64,000 nt of DNA from Rickettsia endosymbiont of Gonocerus acuteangulatus (GCF_964026435.1 NZ_OZ032147.1:124001-188000), one strand, 5' to 3'; positions 10,096-20,475 are shown, counted from the stretch's first letter. Program-made: numbers and translations. Notes: generated by a model not told the origin, from the letters alone.

Positions 10096-10620
10096 TCTCT
10101 TTTGGGTATATTCCCCGCCGCTTGCGGCGTAATATGGCGGAATGAGCAAATATATACATAAAAGTCATAATGTTACGGTACTGCTGTATCACATGGTATT
10201 TCCAGCAAAATATCGCCGAGCAGTGTTTGACGTATCAGTTGATCAAGTATTACGAGAAATATGTTTAGAGATAGAAAAGAGATATCAAATAAAATTTTTA
10301 GAAATAGGGGTTGATGAAGATCATGTCCATTTTTTGGTACAATCTGTACCAACCTATAGCGTAACAAAAATAGTAACAACAATTAAAAGTGTTACAGCTC
10401 GTCAAATATTTAGACAGTGTCCACAGGTAAAGAAACAATTATGGGGTGGAGAATTTTGGACTGATGGATATTTTACGAGTACGGTAGGTAAGCATGGAAA
10501 TGAGAATATGATAGGAAAATACGTAAAAAACCAAGGCAAGGAATATCAGAAACTGCATGAGGATCATCAGCTAGCTTTCTTCTAAAATACCCCGCTGCTT
10601 GCGGCGGGGATTACTTTTAT
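10096..10620 (+). mobile_element. IS200/IS605-type element copy 1
   Basis: 525 bp, with boundaries set by comparison with copies whose empty sites are visible. The left end has a hairpin (CCCCGCCGCTTGCGGCG) and the right end another (CCCCGCTGCTTGCGGCGGGG). There is no target duplication and no inverted terminal repeat, as expected for IS200. The insertion follows TTAA in the ankyrin pseudogene. It carries tnpA only, with no tnpB. Confidence 0.92.
10142..10585 (+). CDS. tnpA: IS200/IS605 Y1 transposase TnpA (copy 1)
   Basis: 147-residue single-strand HUH transposase. The metal-binding HUH pair is in DEDHVHFLV (His61, His63) and the catalytic tyrosine is Tyr127 in IGKYVKNQ. Length and motif order are typical of IS200 TnpA. 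The translated product is identical in all seven copies in this window, which points to very recent spread. The start is at 10142, just inside the left-end hairpin. Confidence 0.95.
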   Translation: MSKYIHKSHNVTVLLYHMVFPAKYRRAVFDVSVDQVLREICLEIEKRYQIKFLEIGVDEDHVHFLVQSVPTYSVTKIVTTIKSVTARQIFRQCPQVKKQLWGGEFWTDGYFTSTVGKHGNENMIGKYVKNQGKEYQKLHEDHQLAFF

Positions 10621-11328
10621 TTATCCATTAAAGATTCTTCAAATTTATTTTGATAAATATTTTTTATATTATCACAATATGCAGATAAATTACTACTTAC
10701 TTTTGAATAATCAGGACTTGGTATATATTCTGAATGAGATATATCATTTTTGAAAGTAGTTATTAATATTTCAAATAAAGATCATTTTTAATTGTTTCTA
10801 AATTTTGTATATCCTTAATATCTAGATCCTTTAAACTAAAAATTTTATGTGCTAATTGAGATGATTTAATCATCTTTTCAAAATAACTACCATATTTATT
10901 TTCTGGAAAATTACATCTTTCTCCATATTCCAATAATAATTTGGCAATTGCTAAATTATTATTTTTACCAGCCAAATCCAGTGGGGCTTGAGCTGGAGGA
11001 TTTTCTCTATGTTCTATGCTTCCAACTAAATTATTTTCTTTTGCTTTTAATAAAAATCTTACCATTTATAAATGTTCTTTGAGCGTGGCAATACCGATAG
11101 CAGTACAATTTGTTTCCGGATCAACCAAATTTATATCAATTAAAACTTCAGGTTTAATAGCGATTAGGTTATTTATAGCTTCTATATCTCCATTATTTGC
11201 TAAAATAAATAAAGGTCTTGATAGCTCAGTACTTGTTACGATTGTATTTCCCATAATTTTAACCTCATATAGTTAATTTAATAATATTTTTATTACAAAT
11301 TTTACTAATTGCAAGTATAAATTGATTT

Positions 11329-12135
11329 TTAACCTAAATAATCACCCTTTGCTATAAATTTATAAGCTTCTGCGTCTTCAAGCCATTGAGCATTTTCTAT
11401 CAAATATTGCTCTTGAAACTGGGCAAGTTTTGGATCAGGTTCACCTAGTAAATTCTTAAGTCCGTCAAACAAAATACCTAGAAAGCCGATATTATTCTTT
11501 TCGCAATAATCCTTAACATCTTCTATATGCTTTTTTCGATCATCAACAAACACAATAAAACTAGCTTGTAACTCTTTAGAAAATTTGGCTAAAGTACCAC
11601 TTTTCGAATGGTTGCCTGTTATAAATATCCCTTTATAAAAAACAGCATCATCTTTTTTTGCCGTATTATAAATTACTAATTCTTTATTATCGGAGAATTC
11701 TATACCTAGATTCCTTAGTTCTTTATATCGCCATTCTTGCATTGACGGAATATTACCGAACTCTCCGGTATTCATTTGGGTAAGAGCATAAACAAGATAA
11801 TCTTTTTTAAGGTTGTTTAAAACCTGTTTCCAATCTTCACCAATAAGCATCACTTTTCGTTGCAAACGCCAGTTGCTGACAATTTCTTCAAAATTATCAT
11901 AATTATTTTTGTTTTCCTTGATTCTATCAAGCATTTGATTATATGGCGATTTTCTAAAAGTAACAGATTCTGGTGTTATAATAGTATCATCCACATCTAA
12001 AAAAATTAATGCATTGGTATGTACGTTCTTTATCCAATCAAGAATTTCTGAAGCTGAAGAAACTATTGGAAATGAGGAGTTATTGTTATGCATGTTTTTA
12101 TTTAGTGACATTTTTAATATTTTATACTGTGTCAT
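11329..12135 (-). CDS. HAD-superfamily protein, DUF2608-like
   Basis: 268 residues as the longest frame. The HAD catalytic motif LDVDDTI (nucleophile Asp) lies near residue 47 and the acidic motif FIVFVDDRKKH near 195, with a Ser/Thr-Lys region between. It resembles the DUF2608 family found in intracellular bacteria such as Legionella, Coxiella and Rickettsia; substrate unknown. The first eight codons (from 12135) are read from a palindromic repeat, so the real start may be the Met at 12111 (MSLNKNMHNN). No classical secretion signal is seen. Confidence 0.72.
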   Translation of the reverse strand: MTQYKILKMSLNKNMHNNNSSFPIVSSASEILDWIKNVHTNALIFLDVDDTIITPESVTFRKSPYNQMLDRIKENKNNYDNFEEIVSNWRLQRKVMLIGEDWKQVLNNLKKDYLVYALTQMNTGEFGNIPSMQEWRYKELRNLGIEFSDNKELVIYNTAKKDDAVFYKGIFITGNHSKSGTLAKFSKELQASFIVFVDDRKKHIEDVKDYCEKNNIGFLGILFDGLKNLLGEPDPKLAQFQEQYLIENAQWLEDAEAYKFIAKGDYLG

Positions 12136-12300
12136 CCCATGGCTTGTCCACGGGTTCCAGTAATAAAAAAGTATAGATACGGTAAATTTTTAAAACTAAA
12201 AGCTCGGTTTATCTCGCTTTTTTCTGGATCTAGTTCCCAAGCCACGGGATGACACCGATGATGTTTTTCGAACCACGCAACAAAGCCGATAAAGTTAGCT
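12127..12300. repeat. Palindromic repeat between DUF2608-like gene and icd
   Basis: Facing copies of the GTCATCCC(A/G)TGGCTTG core and its complement surround an AAGCTCGGTTTATCTCGCTT middle, followed by CGAACCACGCAACAAAGCC. The repeat reaches into the annotated 5' end of the HAD gene. It recurs in several spacers of this window. Confidence 0.7.
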
Positions 12301-12315
12301 AGGGTGACACATTTC

Positions 12316-13767
12316 TCACTCCCCTTGGACTAAGCTATATCCAGCTGCTCCATCAAACTCAAAAAGGTTTTCTACTTTGATAAAGTCGATATTTGCTTTG
12401 CTTAAGGTCTCAAGTAATTTTGTTATATCTAAATGCTTTAATTCTTTTCCGTCTTTAGTCATAAAACGACAACACCAATGATCGGATATGGTCTCGAATC
12501 TTGTATCACGAGGCCATAATTTCAATCCTTTAGAAGAGATTGTTTTCAGCTCAAAATTACCGAGATCAAGCTTATTTACCTTATCAGCTATATCATGAGC
12601 AGAAGCAACGTTCATATTTACAAATATATCTGTGCCGACTAATTTTTTCACCTCTTTAGTGTTGATTCTATATGTGGTATTACTTTCTTGCTTTTTAGTA
12701 ACTAACGGATAATCTGCTTTAGCTAATTTCTCTGGCTTCTGACCTAGCCTTTTTACTACTTCTTCAGCAAATTCTTTTGTACCAACTTTCTTAGTAGAAT
12801 GGTCTTTATTATATATATCTGCTGTATGCATGCCATCTTCTATAGTCTTCTTCCAAGCATTTTCGATTAGAGTAGCAATATCACCCTGCCCTATATGCAC
12901 TAACATCATTATAGCAGCATTTAATAGCCCTGACGGATTTGCGATGTCTTGACCTGCAATATCAGGAGCACTACCATGCACTGCTTCAAACATTGCATAA
13001 TGCTCTCCGATATTGGCAGAACCAGCTAAGCCTACCGAGCCTGAAATTTCGGCGGCTACATCAGAAATGATATCGCCGTATAAGTTAGAAGTTACAATAA
13101 CGTCAAATATTTCCGGTTTAGTCGCAAGCCTTGCCGTACCGATATCGATAATATAATGTTCGTTGTTAATTTGCGGATATTCTTTGGCGATTTCATTAAA
13201 TACTTTATGAAAAATCCCATCAGAAAATTTCATGATATTATCCTTACTTAAGCAAGTAACTTTTTTACGATTATTTTTTACTGCATACTCAAAGGCATAT
13301 CTGATAATTGTCTCACAACCCGTACGACTAATAAGCTTAACCGACTCATACATATTATGCGTCTGGCGGTATTCTATACCAGCATATAAATCTTCTTCAT
13401 TTTCACGTATGATAGTCAGGTTTAAATTTGGATGTAGAGTTTTGGTAAACGGATAGAACGAAACAGACGGGCGAATATTGGCAAAAAGCTGTAATGTTTT
13501 ACGAATCGTAACATTTAGGCTTTTATACCCTCCTCCTTGCGGCGTAGTAATCGGAGCTTTAAGTATAATTCCCGTGCGTTCTATCGACTCCCAACTTTGT
13601 TCACTTATACCTGAACTATAGTGCTTTATATAGAGTTTTTCCCCTACCTCTATAGTCTCTAAGCGAATTCGTGCTTCAGCTTTCCGTAATATATAAAGCA
13701 CGGCTTCCATTATTTCAGGACCTATACCATCCCCGTATGCAATTGTAATCGGTGTAAATTCTGCCAT
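12316..13767 (-). CDS. icd: Isocitrate dehydrogenase
   Basis: TCA-cycle enzyme oxidising isocitrate to 2-oxoglutarate. At 483 residues it is the long form with a C-terminal extension of about 140 residues, as in rickettsiae. Recognisable are YGDGIGPEI at the N-terminus, LTIIRENEEDLYAGIEYRQ (substrate region), VTSNLYGDIISDVAAEISG (the metal-binding Asp region and family signature) and HGSAPDIAGQDIANPSG (cofactor site). It lies 11 bases downstream of the OmpH/Skp gene on the same strand, so the two may be co-transcribed. Confidence 0.95.
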   Translation of the reverse strand: MAEFTPITIAYGDGIGPEIMEAVLYILRKAEARIRLETIEVGEKLYIKHYSSGISEQSWESIERTGIILKAPITTPQGGGYKSLNVTIRKTLQLFANIRPSVSFYPFTKTLHPNLNLTIIRENEEDLYAGIEYRQTHNMYESVKLISRTGCETIIRYAFEYAVKNNRKKVTCLSKDNIMKFSDGIFHKVFNEIAKEYPQINNEHYIIDIGTARLATKPEIFDVIVTSNLYGDIISDVAAEISGSVGLAGSANIGEHYAMFEAVHGSAPDIAGQDIANPSGLLNAAIMMLVHIGQGDIATLIENAWKKTIEDGMHTADIYNKDHSTKKVGTKEFAEEVVKRLGQKPEKLAKADYPLVTKKQESNTTYRINTKEVKKLVGTDIFVNMNVASAHDIADKVNKLDLGNFELKTISSKGLKLWPRDTRFETISDHWCCRFMTKDGKELKHLDITKLLETLSKANIDFIKVENLFEFDGAAGYSLVQGE

Positions 13768-13778
13768 ATTGATACTTA

Positions 13779-14333
13779 TTAATAATTATAATTGATTTGG
13801 ACTTCTTTCAATCTCTCATTCAATATAAAAGTTACTTCAGAAGTTATATTTAAATTATCTTTCGCATATAAAATTTGAGCACTTGGAATGACTAAATTAA
13901 CGCTATATTTTTCTGCAAGCTCACTAATTATTGTAATCGTTAATTCATGAATTTTGCTCATAGCTTCAGCATGAACTTGCTCAAGTCTTGCTTTTTTACT
14001 CTGAATTTCTTTTTTTACTTCAGTAACTTTTTCATAAAATTCGCTTACTTTCTTTTCAAACTCATCTTCACTTAAAGAAGAACGTTCTTTCATCACGCTC
14101 TCTTCCATAGGTTTAAATTCTGCTTCTTTTGCGTTAATATCTTCTTGAATTTTTTGATTAATTTTTTCAACTTTATTACGCAAATTTTTTATAGCCATTG
14201 ACCCTTCTAAAATCGATTGAACATCAACAATAGCCACTCTAACTTTAAAATTATCTTCTTTATTTGGCAACTCTGCTTGAGCAAAATATGAAAAACTTAT
14301 TATTAAAAGCAACCCTAATAATCTATACTGCAC
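13779..14333 (-). CDS. Periplasmic OmpH/Skp-family chaperone
   Basis: 184 residues. The signal peptide MQYRLLGLLLIISFSYFAQA ends at AQA-E. Then VRVAIVDVQSILEGS, the typical Skp start strand and helix, leads into a long charged coiled coil (residues about 55-130, rich in K and E). A C-terminal segment resembles the Skp body (SVNLVIPSAQILYAKDNLNIT). Skp holds unfolded outer-membrane proteins in the periplasm. It lies immediately upstream of icd on the same strand. Confidence 0.85.
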   Translation of the reverse strand: MQYRLLGLLLIISFSYFAQAELPNKEDNFKVRVAIVDVQSILEGSMAIKNLRNKVEKINQKIQEDINAKEAEFKPMEESVMKERSSLSEDEFEKKVSEFYEKVTEVKKEIQSKKARLEQVHAEAMSKIHELTITIISELAEKYSVNLVIPSAQILYAKDNLNITSEVTFILNERLKEVQINYNY

Positions 14334-14394
14334 GATATAACTCTGTTTGTTTTTGTTAGTTAGGAGATTGGGTACTTGTCATCCCGTGGCTTCT

Positions 14395-14514
14395 ATGTCA
14401 TTCCTGCGAAAGCAGGAATCCAGTATAAAGCGAGACAAATTGAGCTTTTAATTTTAAAAATTTCCTGTATTTATGGTTTTTTTCCTGGATTCCTGCTTTC
14501 GCAGGAATGACATA
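14395..14514. repeat. Palindromic repeat (GCGAAAGCAGGAATCC type)
   Basis: Facing ATGTCATTCCTGCGAAAGCA and TGCTTTCGCAGGAATGACAT ends surround an AT-rich core with AAAGCGAGACAAATTGAGC. It is the same family as 4784-4904. Fragments of the GTCATCCCGTGGC family adjoin on both sides (about 14377 and 14548). Confidence 0.8.
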
Positions 14515-14612
14515 TAGGACATTTTTCAATCCACGCAACAATACCACCACGGGATGACACTACTGTATATAAAACTCCACTAATCAAGAATAAATAACAT
14601 AATATGATTTGT

Positions 14613-15317
14613 CTAGTCTGAATGTTCTCCTAACATTAGCACATCTTGCTGCCATTCTTGATCATCACCCATACTAACATCCTTATTACTATCACTACCC
14701 TCAAGCTGTGGTTCTGTCAAAGGTTCTTCTAGATTAACATTATCAACCATATGAATTTTATTAAGCTCCATTAAAGTATCAAAAGCAATCTTAAAACTTA
14801 TATCTTGCGACTCTATTAATACAGCTTTCATTCCAGCTTTTTTGCAGCCTCTACATTATATAATGTATCTGCAATTAATAATACATTTGCTGGATTTGTT
14901 ACTCCTGCTTTTTTCATAGCTTCTTCTATATGCTTCTGTTTGTCACAAACAGGATGAACCATATAATATTGCTTTAGAGCTTCTGGCAAATAAGACACTA
15001 TATATAGCTTTTCCACATCTTCTTTAAGTATTTTTGTCATAGCATATTCTACGGCTTGCGGATAATCGTTAATGATACTAAAGCCACTTCATACTCAGAT
15101 AACCAGGCCTTTTTTATTAAAGTTACTAGTCTTTTTTCATTCCTCCAACCTAAAGACGGATTTCTCAAAAACTCATCTGTATACTGTATTTTTAGTTTTT
15201 CGGTGATAGATATTCCAAATTTATGATCTATAGTTAGTTTCTCACCAAGGTAATTATGCAAACTCTTGAAAAATATTGTTCCGTCAACATCAAGACATAA
15301 TAATTTTTTTGCTTCAT
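14613..15317 (-). pseudogene. HAD-superfamily hydrolase, frameshifted
   Basis: Three short frames on the minus strand join into one HAD-like protein. The start at 15317 runs into a seven-A run where one base is missing before LLCLDVDGTIFF (nucleophile motif). A second frameshift near 15050 joins to YPQAVEYAMTKILKED. A third near 14830 joins NVLLIADTLYNVEAAKKAG to MKAVLIES, the usual acidic motif IV and the following turn. Downstream is an acidic tail with no recognised domain. It is not functional as read. The flanking genes are intact. Confidence 0.78.
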
Positions 15318-15408
15318 AAATGAAATTGTAAAAGTTAATATATATTGTTCTTTAAATTGAATTCATGAGTTTTACAAGAAGTTTATTCCAATTTTTGCTA
15401 TTTTGGTA

Positions 15409-15414
15409 TATAAT
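15409..15414 (+). promoter_or_regulatory. Candidate -10 box upstream of typA
   Basis: TATAAT stands 38 bases before the typA start, in an AT-rich 134-base spacer between divergently read genes. No good -35 box is seen at the right distance (TTCCAA at 17 bases is weak), so this is only a plausible promoter. Confidence 0.35.
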
Positions 15415-15451
15415 GCAGAAAACTATTGTAAACTTGTGAGAATTTTTAAAG

Positions 15452-17284
15452 ATGACATCTATTCGTAATATAGCAATTATTGCCCACGTTGATCACGGGA
15501 AAACCACGCTTGTTGACAACATGCTTAAACAAAGCGGTACTTTTAGAGCTAACCAACAAGTAGCAGAGCGTGCTATGGACTCTAACGATCTTGAACGTGA
15601 ACGTGGGATTACCATACTTGCCAAATGTACTGCCCTTATGTGGGGTGATGTACGTATCAATATAGTAGACACACCAGGACACGCTGACTTTGGCGGTGAA
15701 GTAGAACGCATACTTAGCATGGTTGATGGCGTCGTGCTACTTGTTGATGCATCAGAAGGACCAATGCCACAAACAAAATTTGTGCTTTCTAAAGCCTTAA
15801 AGCTTGGTTTAAAACCTATCGTTGTTATCAATAAGATCGATAGAGACGATCAAAGAATAAATAAAGTTATTGATGAAGTATATGAGCTATTTGTAGCGTT
15901 AGAAGCAAATGATGATCAGCTTAATTTCATAGATAAAATAGTTTATGCTTCAGGTAGAGCAGGAAGAGCTTCATTAAATTTTGATGAAACGATAAATCCT
16001 TTAGACAATTTAGCAGATGATCTAGCACCTTTATTTGACCTGATAGTAAAGCATGTACATGCTCCTATAGCTGATGCTAAAGCACCATTTTCTATGCTTG
16101 TTACTACTAGAGAATTCAATCCTTTCTTCGGTAGAATTTTAACCGGTAGAGTACAAAGCGGTAGCGTTAAAGTTAACCAAAATATTAAAGTACTAAACCG
16201 TGAAAATAAAGTACTTGAAAATGGGCGAATCACTAAAATATTAGCCTTTAGAGGACTCGAGAGAATTGCTATAGATGAGGCTACAGCCGGTGATATTATC
16301 GCCATTGCTGGTGCTGAAAATGCTAACGTTGCTAATACGATATGTGCACCTGAAGTAACTGAAGCACTACCATCACTACCAATTGATCCACCAACCCTAT
16401 CCATGACCTTTAGCGTTAATGATTCACCACTTGCAGGAGAGGGTACGAAAGTCACATCAAGCTTAATCGGTAGCAGATTGATGCGTGAGCTTGAGAGTAA
16501 CGTCGCCCTTAAAGTGACCGAAGCAGCTGGATCAAATGCTTTCCAAGTTGCAGGACGTGGAGAATTACAGCTTGGTATCTTAATCGAGACTATGCGTCGT
16601 GAGGGCTTTGAATTATCCATCAGTAGACCGGAAGTATTATTCCAAACAGGTGAAAATGGCAATAAACAAGAACCTATGGAAGAAATTCAAGTTGACGTTG
16701 ATGATGATTATGTTGGTGTGGTCGTAAGCTCCTTGTCACTTAGAAAATGTGAAATGACCGACATGAGGCCATCAGGCGGGGGTAAAAGCCGTGTTACCTT
16801 TATCGGTCCATCAAGAGGTTTGATCGGTTATCATAGTCAGTTTTTAACCGAAACTCGTGGTACTGGTATCATGAACCGTATTTTCCATGGCTATGCTGAT
16901 TATAAAGGCACTATCGAAGGGAGGACTAAGGGCGTGCTTATCTCTAACGGCGATGGTGAGGCAGTTGCTTACGCTTTATGGAATCTGGAAGATAGAGGAA
17001 AAATGTTTATCAATCCAGGTGACAAAGTATATAGAGGTATGATTATCGGTGAACATAGCCGTGATAACGATTTAGAAGTAAATCCGCTTAAGGCTAAACA
17101 GCTAAGCAACGTTAGAGCATCCGGTAAAGATGAGGCTATTAAATTAACCCCGCCAATGCTTTTGACCTTAGAGCAAGCAATTAGCTATATACAAGATGAT
17201 GAGCGAGTTGAGGTAACCCCAAAATCTATCCGCTTACGTAAGGCTCTACTCGACCCTAACGACCGTAAGAGAGCTGGGAAGTAA
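15452..17284 (+). CDS. typA: Ribosome-associated GTPase TypA/BipA
   Basis: 610-residue translational GTPase that binds the ribosome and supports assembly and stress adaptation. G1 is AHVDHGKTT, switch [10 protein letters not shown]3 [11 protein letters not shown], and G4 NKIDRDD. The EF-Tu-like domain II, the EF-G-like domains and the BipA-specific C-terminal domain follow ([42 protein letters not shown]). Length is as expected. No strong ribosome site precedes the ATG. Confidence 0.97.
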   Translation: MTSIRNIAIIAHVDHGKTTLVDNMLKQSGTFRANQQVAERAMDSNDLERERGITILAKCTALMWGDVRINIVDTPGHADFGGEVERILSMVDGVVLLVDASEGPMPQTKFVLSKALKLGLKPIVVINKIDRDDQRINKVIDEVYELFVALEANDDQLNFIDKIVYASGRAGRASLNFDETINPLDNLADDLAPLFDLIVKHVHAPIADAKAPFSMLVTTREFNPFFGRILTGRVQSGSVKVNQNIKVLNRENKVLENGRITKILAFRGLERIAIDEATAGDIIAIAGAENANVANTICAPEVTEALPSLPIDPPTLSMTFSVNDSPLAGEGTKVTSSLIGSRLMRELESNVALKVTEAAGSNAFQVAGRGELQLGILIETMRREGFELSISRPEVLFQTGENGNKQEPMEEIQVDVDDDYVGVVVSSLSLRKCEMTDMRPSGGGKSRVTFIGPSRGLIGYHSQFLTETRGTGIMNRIFHGYADYKGTIEGRTKGVLISNGDGEAVAYALWNLEDRGKMFINPGDKVYRGMIIGEHSRDNDLEVNPLKAKQLSNVRASGKDEAIKLTPPMLLTLEQAISYIQDDERVEVTPKSIRLRKALLDPNDRKRAGK

Positions 17285-17317
17285 AGAATTATTATTGCAT
17301 AAATCGAAAAACGTTCT

Positions 17318-17410
17318 TGGTGTCATCCCGTGGCTTGTCCACGGGATCCAGAAAAAAGCTTGCATTTCATCCCCGTGCAGACATTGCCAGCGTGGATCGA
17401 AAAACGCCCT
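17318..17410. repeat. Palindromic repeat downstream of typA
   Basis: GTCATCCCGTGGCTTGTCCA followed by CGGGATCCAG, then fragments resembling the CGTGGATCGAAAAACG tail seen near other repeats. This spacer separates typA from the convergent CPBP pseudogene. Confidence 0.65.
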
Positions 17411-17422
17411 AAGGTAGCCACG

Positions 17423-17918
17423 TTACGCAAGAGGTCTAATAAGTGCTGGATAAGTAAATAGCAATATGTGAAATAGATTTAAAGCAAAATGAACTATCAT
17501 AGTACATAATATTCTATTCGTTTTGTAATATGTATAACCATTAAAAAAACCGCCTATGCTACTTAACACTATATATGTTAAACCACCGCGGTAATGCATA
17601 GCTCCAAATATTAAAGTTTATAATAACTGCTAACATTTGTTGTTTCGGCAAAAGGTTTTGTAGCGTTCTTTGTATAAATCCCCTAAAAAATACTTCTTCA
17701 CTAAAACAGATAAAAAAGAAATTATTAATCATCCATATCAGTAATATATCGGGGAGTTTAGGCTCAAATAAAACATAACCGCTTACTAATACTAGAGTTA
17801 TAATTATTGCTATACATGAGAATAGCGAAAATAATTGTATATTTAACAGCCCCTTCACTTTTCAAGCGTTCTAAAATAGATAAATCACTCATAATAAAAA
17901 TTATTAATGCCGGCATTA
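17423..17918 (-). pseudogene. CPBP intramembrane protease, C-terminal part
   Basis: Membrane-embedded CPBP (CAAX protease and bacteriocin-processing) family. The motif SEEVFFRGFIQ carries the EExxxR site. After a frameshift near 17620 come LIFGAMHYRGG (FxxxH) and VHFALNLFH (third motif), ending PALIRPLA at 17423. Near the upstream end, a frameshift near 17860 separates LERLKS from KGLLNIQLF. The N-terminal third lies at 21102-21419, beyond a 3.2-kb IS complex inserted at TA. Confidence 0.8.
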
Positions 17919-17930
17919 TAGCATAAATCA

Positions 17931-18714
17931 TTAAGATACTGACAATTTAATAGTATTAAAAACAGCATCATAAAATGTTTCAAAATCTCCTACAACTTTC
18001 CTAATTTCATTTTTTATCTTAAACCAGTAATGCTCTATAGGATTTAAATCAGGAGAGTAAGTTGGTAAATACAATATGGTACAACCAACGGATTCAATGA
18101 ACTCTTTAACTTTAGAATTTTTATGAAAATTAATGTTATCCATAATAACGGTTTGCCCAGGTTGTAATTCTGTAATTAATACATCCCTAATATAAGTTTT
18201 AAAGACCTCTGTATTACAATTACCTTCAAATATTACAGGAGCAATAAGATTACCATTACAAAGACCAGCTATCATACTTATTCTAAATTTATGTTGATAC
18301 ACCTTTTCTCCATAACACCTTTGTCCTATAATGCTCCATCCATACTCTTTGCAAGCATTATCCTCTATTCCAGATTCATCAAGATATACTAATTTGTCTT
18401 TTGTGATGGTTTGTATCTTTGCTATAAATTCATTTCTTAATTTAATATCTCTTTTCGGATGAAAATGAGTTTTGTTTATAGCTATAGCCAAGTTTTCTGA
18501 TTTGTCTTAAAATAGTTACAGATGCAATATTACCCCATTGCTTTGCTAACTCCTTTGATGTTTTATTCATATTAACTTTAAAAAATTCTTTAAAAGATTC
18601 TGAATCTTTTATCTTATGACTATGTCCTTTCTGATAACCAGTTGCTGCTTCTAAAGTACCTTGCTTATCTTTTAATTTTTTCCATTTATATATAGTATCA
18701 CGACTTACATTAAA
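17931..18714 (-). pseudogene. IS630-B transposase, 5'-truncated
   Basis: It carries the DDE half (VYLDESGIED, VIMDNINFHKN, NPIEHYWF) and part of the N-terminal region from NVSRDTIYKWKK on. The first 30 residues are cut off by IS200 copy 2. The frame is broken at AAACAAAACTC (about 18473-18480), where the intact copy at 30537 has seven A. Compared with that copy, Ala76 is Val here (FFKVNMNK). Confidence 0.88.
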
Positions 18715-19240
18715 TCTCTTTTGGGTATATTCCCCGCCGCTTGCGGCGTAATATGGCGGAATGAGCAAATATATACATAAAAGTCATAATGTTACGGTAC
18801 TGCTGTATCACATGGTATTTCCAGCAAAATATCGCCGAGCAGTGTTTGACGTATCAGTTGATCAAGTATTACGAGAAATATGTTTAGAGATAGAAAAGAG
18901 ATATCAAATAAAATTTTTAGAAATAGGGGTTGATGAAGATCATGTCCATTTTTTGGTACAATCTGTACCAACCTATAGCGTAACAAAAATAGTAACAACA
19001 ATTAAAAGTGTTACAGCTCGTCAAATATTTAGACAGTGTCCACAGGTAAAGAAACAATTATGGGGTGGAGAATTTTGGACTGATGGATATTTTACGAGTA
19101 CGGTAGGTAAGCATGGAAATGAGAATATGATAGGAAAATACGTAAAAAACCAAGGCAAGGAATATCAGAAACTGCATGAGGATCATCAGCTAGCTTTCTT
19201 CTAAAATACCCCGCTGCTTGCGGCGGGGATTACTTTTTAT
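18715..19240 (+). mobile_element. IS200/IS605-type element copy 2
   Basis: Same ends and hairpins as copy 1. It is inserted after TTAAA in the IS630-B transposase gene. The right end has five T (ATTACTTTTTAT) instead of the usual four, and its outer flank is an IS701-like element instead of IS630-B, so the right side was replaced. Confidence 0.9.
18761..19204 (+). CDS. tnpA: IS200/IS605 Y1 transposase TnpA (copy 2)
   Basis: 147 residues, same product as at 10142, with the HVH pair and Tyr127 present. Intact. It sits between the minus-strand IS630-B remnant and the IS701-like element. Confidence 0.95.
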   Translation: MSKYIHKSHNVTVLLYHMVFPAKYRRAVFDVSVDQVLREICLEIEKRYQIKFLEIGVDEDHVHFLVQSVPTYSVTKIVTTIKSVTARQIFRQCPQVKKQLWGGEFWTDGYFTSTVGKHGNENMIGKYVKNQGKEYQKLHEDHQLAFF

Positions 19241-19295
19241 ACAAAACTTACGCTATGAGTAAAAAAGTGATAAATTATTGTAAAAATAATTAAAC

Positions 19296-20475
19296 ATGTC
19301 AAAGAGGATAAAGTTGCAAGCAATACCAATTAATAGGACAGATTATTGTCAATTTTTAATAGTTAGCCAAAAGAATTATAGTTTAACCTACTACGCTGAA
19401 CATGCAAAGAAATGTAGTCATGATGTTATTAATAGATTTTTAAGGAATGAAAAATATACACCTTCTTTGTTATGGGAACACATCAAGAATGATGTCAAAA
19501 CTTACGCTATGTTTGATATAATTCCTATAAATTAAAGGATATTATAAAGTGATGCACTGTAAAAACATAGCTTTGTAGTAAGGGTTTTTAGCATATTTGC
19601 TATAACATAGCGTAAGTTTTGATGTTATTTTTTCATCTAATGGATATACAATATTTGATGATACGGTTTTAAATAAAAGGAATACGAAGCAAATAGAAAT
19701 TGCAAGATCGCAGTACAGTGGAGCTACAGGTAGAGTTACTAAAGGTATAGGAGTAGTGAGTCTGGTATATTATAACCCTGATATTAATAAGTTTTGGGTA
19801 ATAGATTATCGAATTTTTGCACCTGATCATGATGGAGCAACAAAACTAGAACACCTATTAAACATGTTAAATAATGCTGTTTATAGCAAGAAGATTCCTT
19901 TTCAAACAGTACTTTTTGACACATGGTATTCTACACACAAAATTATGCAACATGTTGACTCTCTGGGGAAATATTATTATGCCCCTATTAAAGCCAATAG
20001 AAACGTTAGTAAAACACACGATTCTAAACCTTATAAAGCTGTAAAAGAGTTGACATTTTCAGATGAAGAGATCAGGCATGGAGTAGAGATTCATATAAAA
20101 GGCTTTGCTAAAAATAAGCATGTTAATTTGTTTAAATTTACTGTTTCTACCAACAGAGTTGAGTATGTTGTTACCAATAACAAAACTCACAAATCTTCTA
20201 AAGCTGCACAAGATGAGTGTGGCTTTCGATGGGTAATTGAGAGCATGCACAGAGAAATTAAGCAACTTACTGGGATAGAACGTTGTCAATGCAGGAAACA
20301 GCGTATTCAACGTAATCATATTAGTTGGGCATTTTTAGTTTGGGCATTTCTCAAAAGGACTGCAAATACAATCGGTAAAACGGTTTACCAAATAAAGTTA
20401 GGGCTTTTAGATGACTATATGCAACAACAGCTGCGTTCTCCATCTTTACGATATTTAGAACCAAACATAGCGTAA
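19296..20475 (+). pseudogene. IS701-like DDE transposase, interrupted by MITE
   Basis: Same protein family as the intact 349-residue copy at 35984. The first 67 residues are at 19296-19495. The MITE then intervenes, with ATGT duplicated on its two sides, and the rest resumes at 19622. The DDE positions are present in the two parts (FDDTVLNK, LFDTWYST, RWVIESMHRE). The last codons and the TAA are formed by the terminal inverted repeat. Confidence 0.9.
19496..19621. mobile_element. MITE copy 2 (subfamily II) inside IS701-like copy A
   Basis: 126 bp with CAAAACTTACGCTATG inverted ends and flanking ATGT duplication. The empty site is seen in the three other IS701-like copies. The interior (TTTGATATAATTCCTATAAA and on) matches copies 3-5. 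Confidence 0.92.

Larger units (their letters stand above)
9558..11254 (-). pseudogene. Ankyrin-repeat protein, decayed and split by IS200
   Basis: The start at 11254 (MGNTIVTSTELSRPLFIL) leads into ankyrin-like units (NNGDIEAINNLIA; KNNNLAIAKLLLEYGE). Damage in order: an in-frame TAA at 11066-11068 directly before MVRFLLKAK; a one-base frameshift near 10775; the IS200 insertion at 10096-10620; and a frameshift near 9776. The coherent tail ends VKLKIKRFFNS at 9558. Rejoined, it would be a protein of roughly 380 residues. Ankyrin proteins in rickettsiae can be secreted effectors, but this one is dead and its role cannot be told. Confidence 0.75.

Noticed and set aside
10096-10150. Hairpin at the IS200 left end as a riboswitch or attenuator
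   Set aside because: It is the transposase-binding hairpin expected for IS200 ends, with a matching one at the right end.
10173-10382. A 69-residue minus-strand frame inside every IS200 copy
   Set aside because: It lies antisense to tnpA, repeats only because the IS repeats, has no ribosome site and no known family.
15493-16662. Long minus-strand frames across typA
   Set aside because: They are antisense shadows of a strongly conserved gene with complete GTPase motifs.
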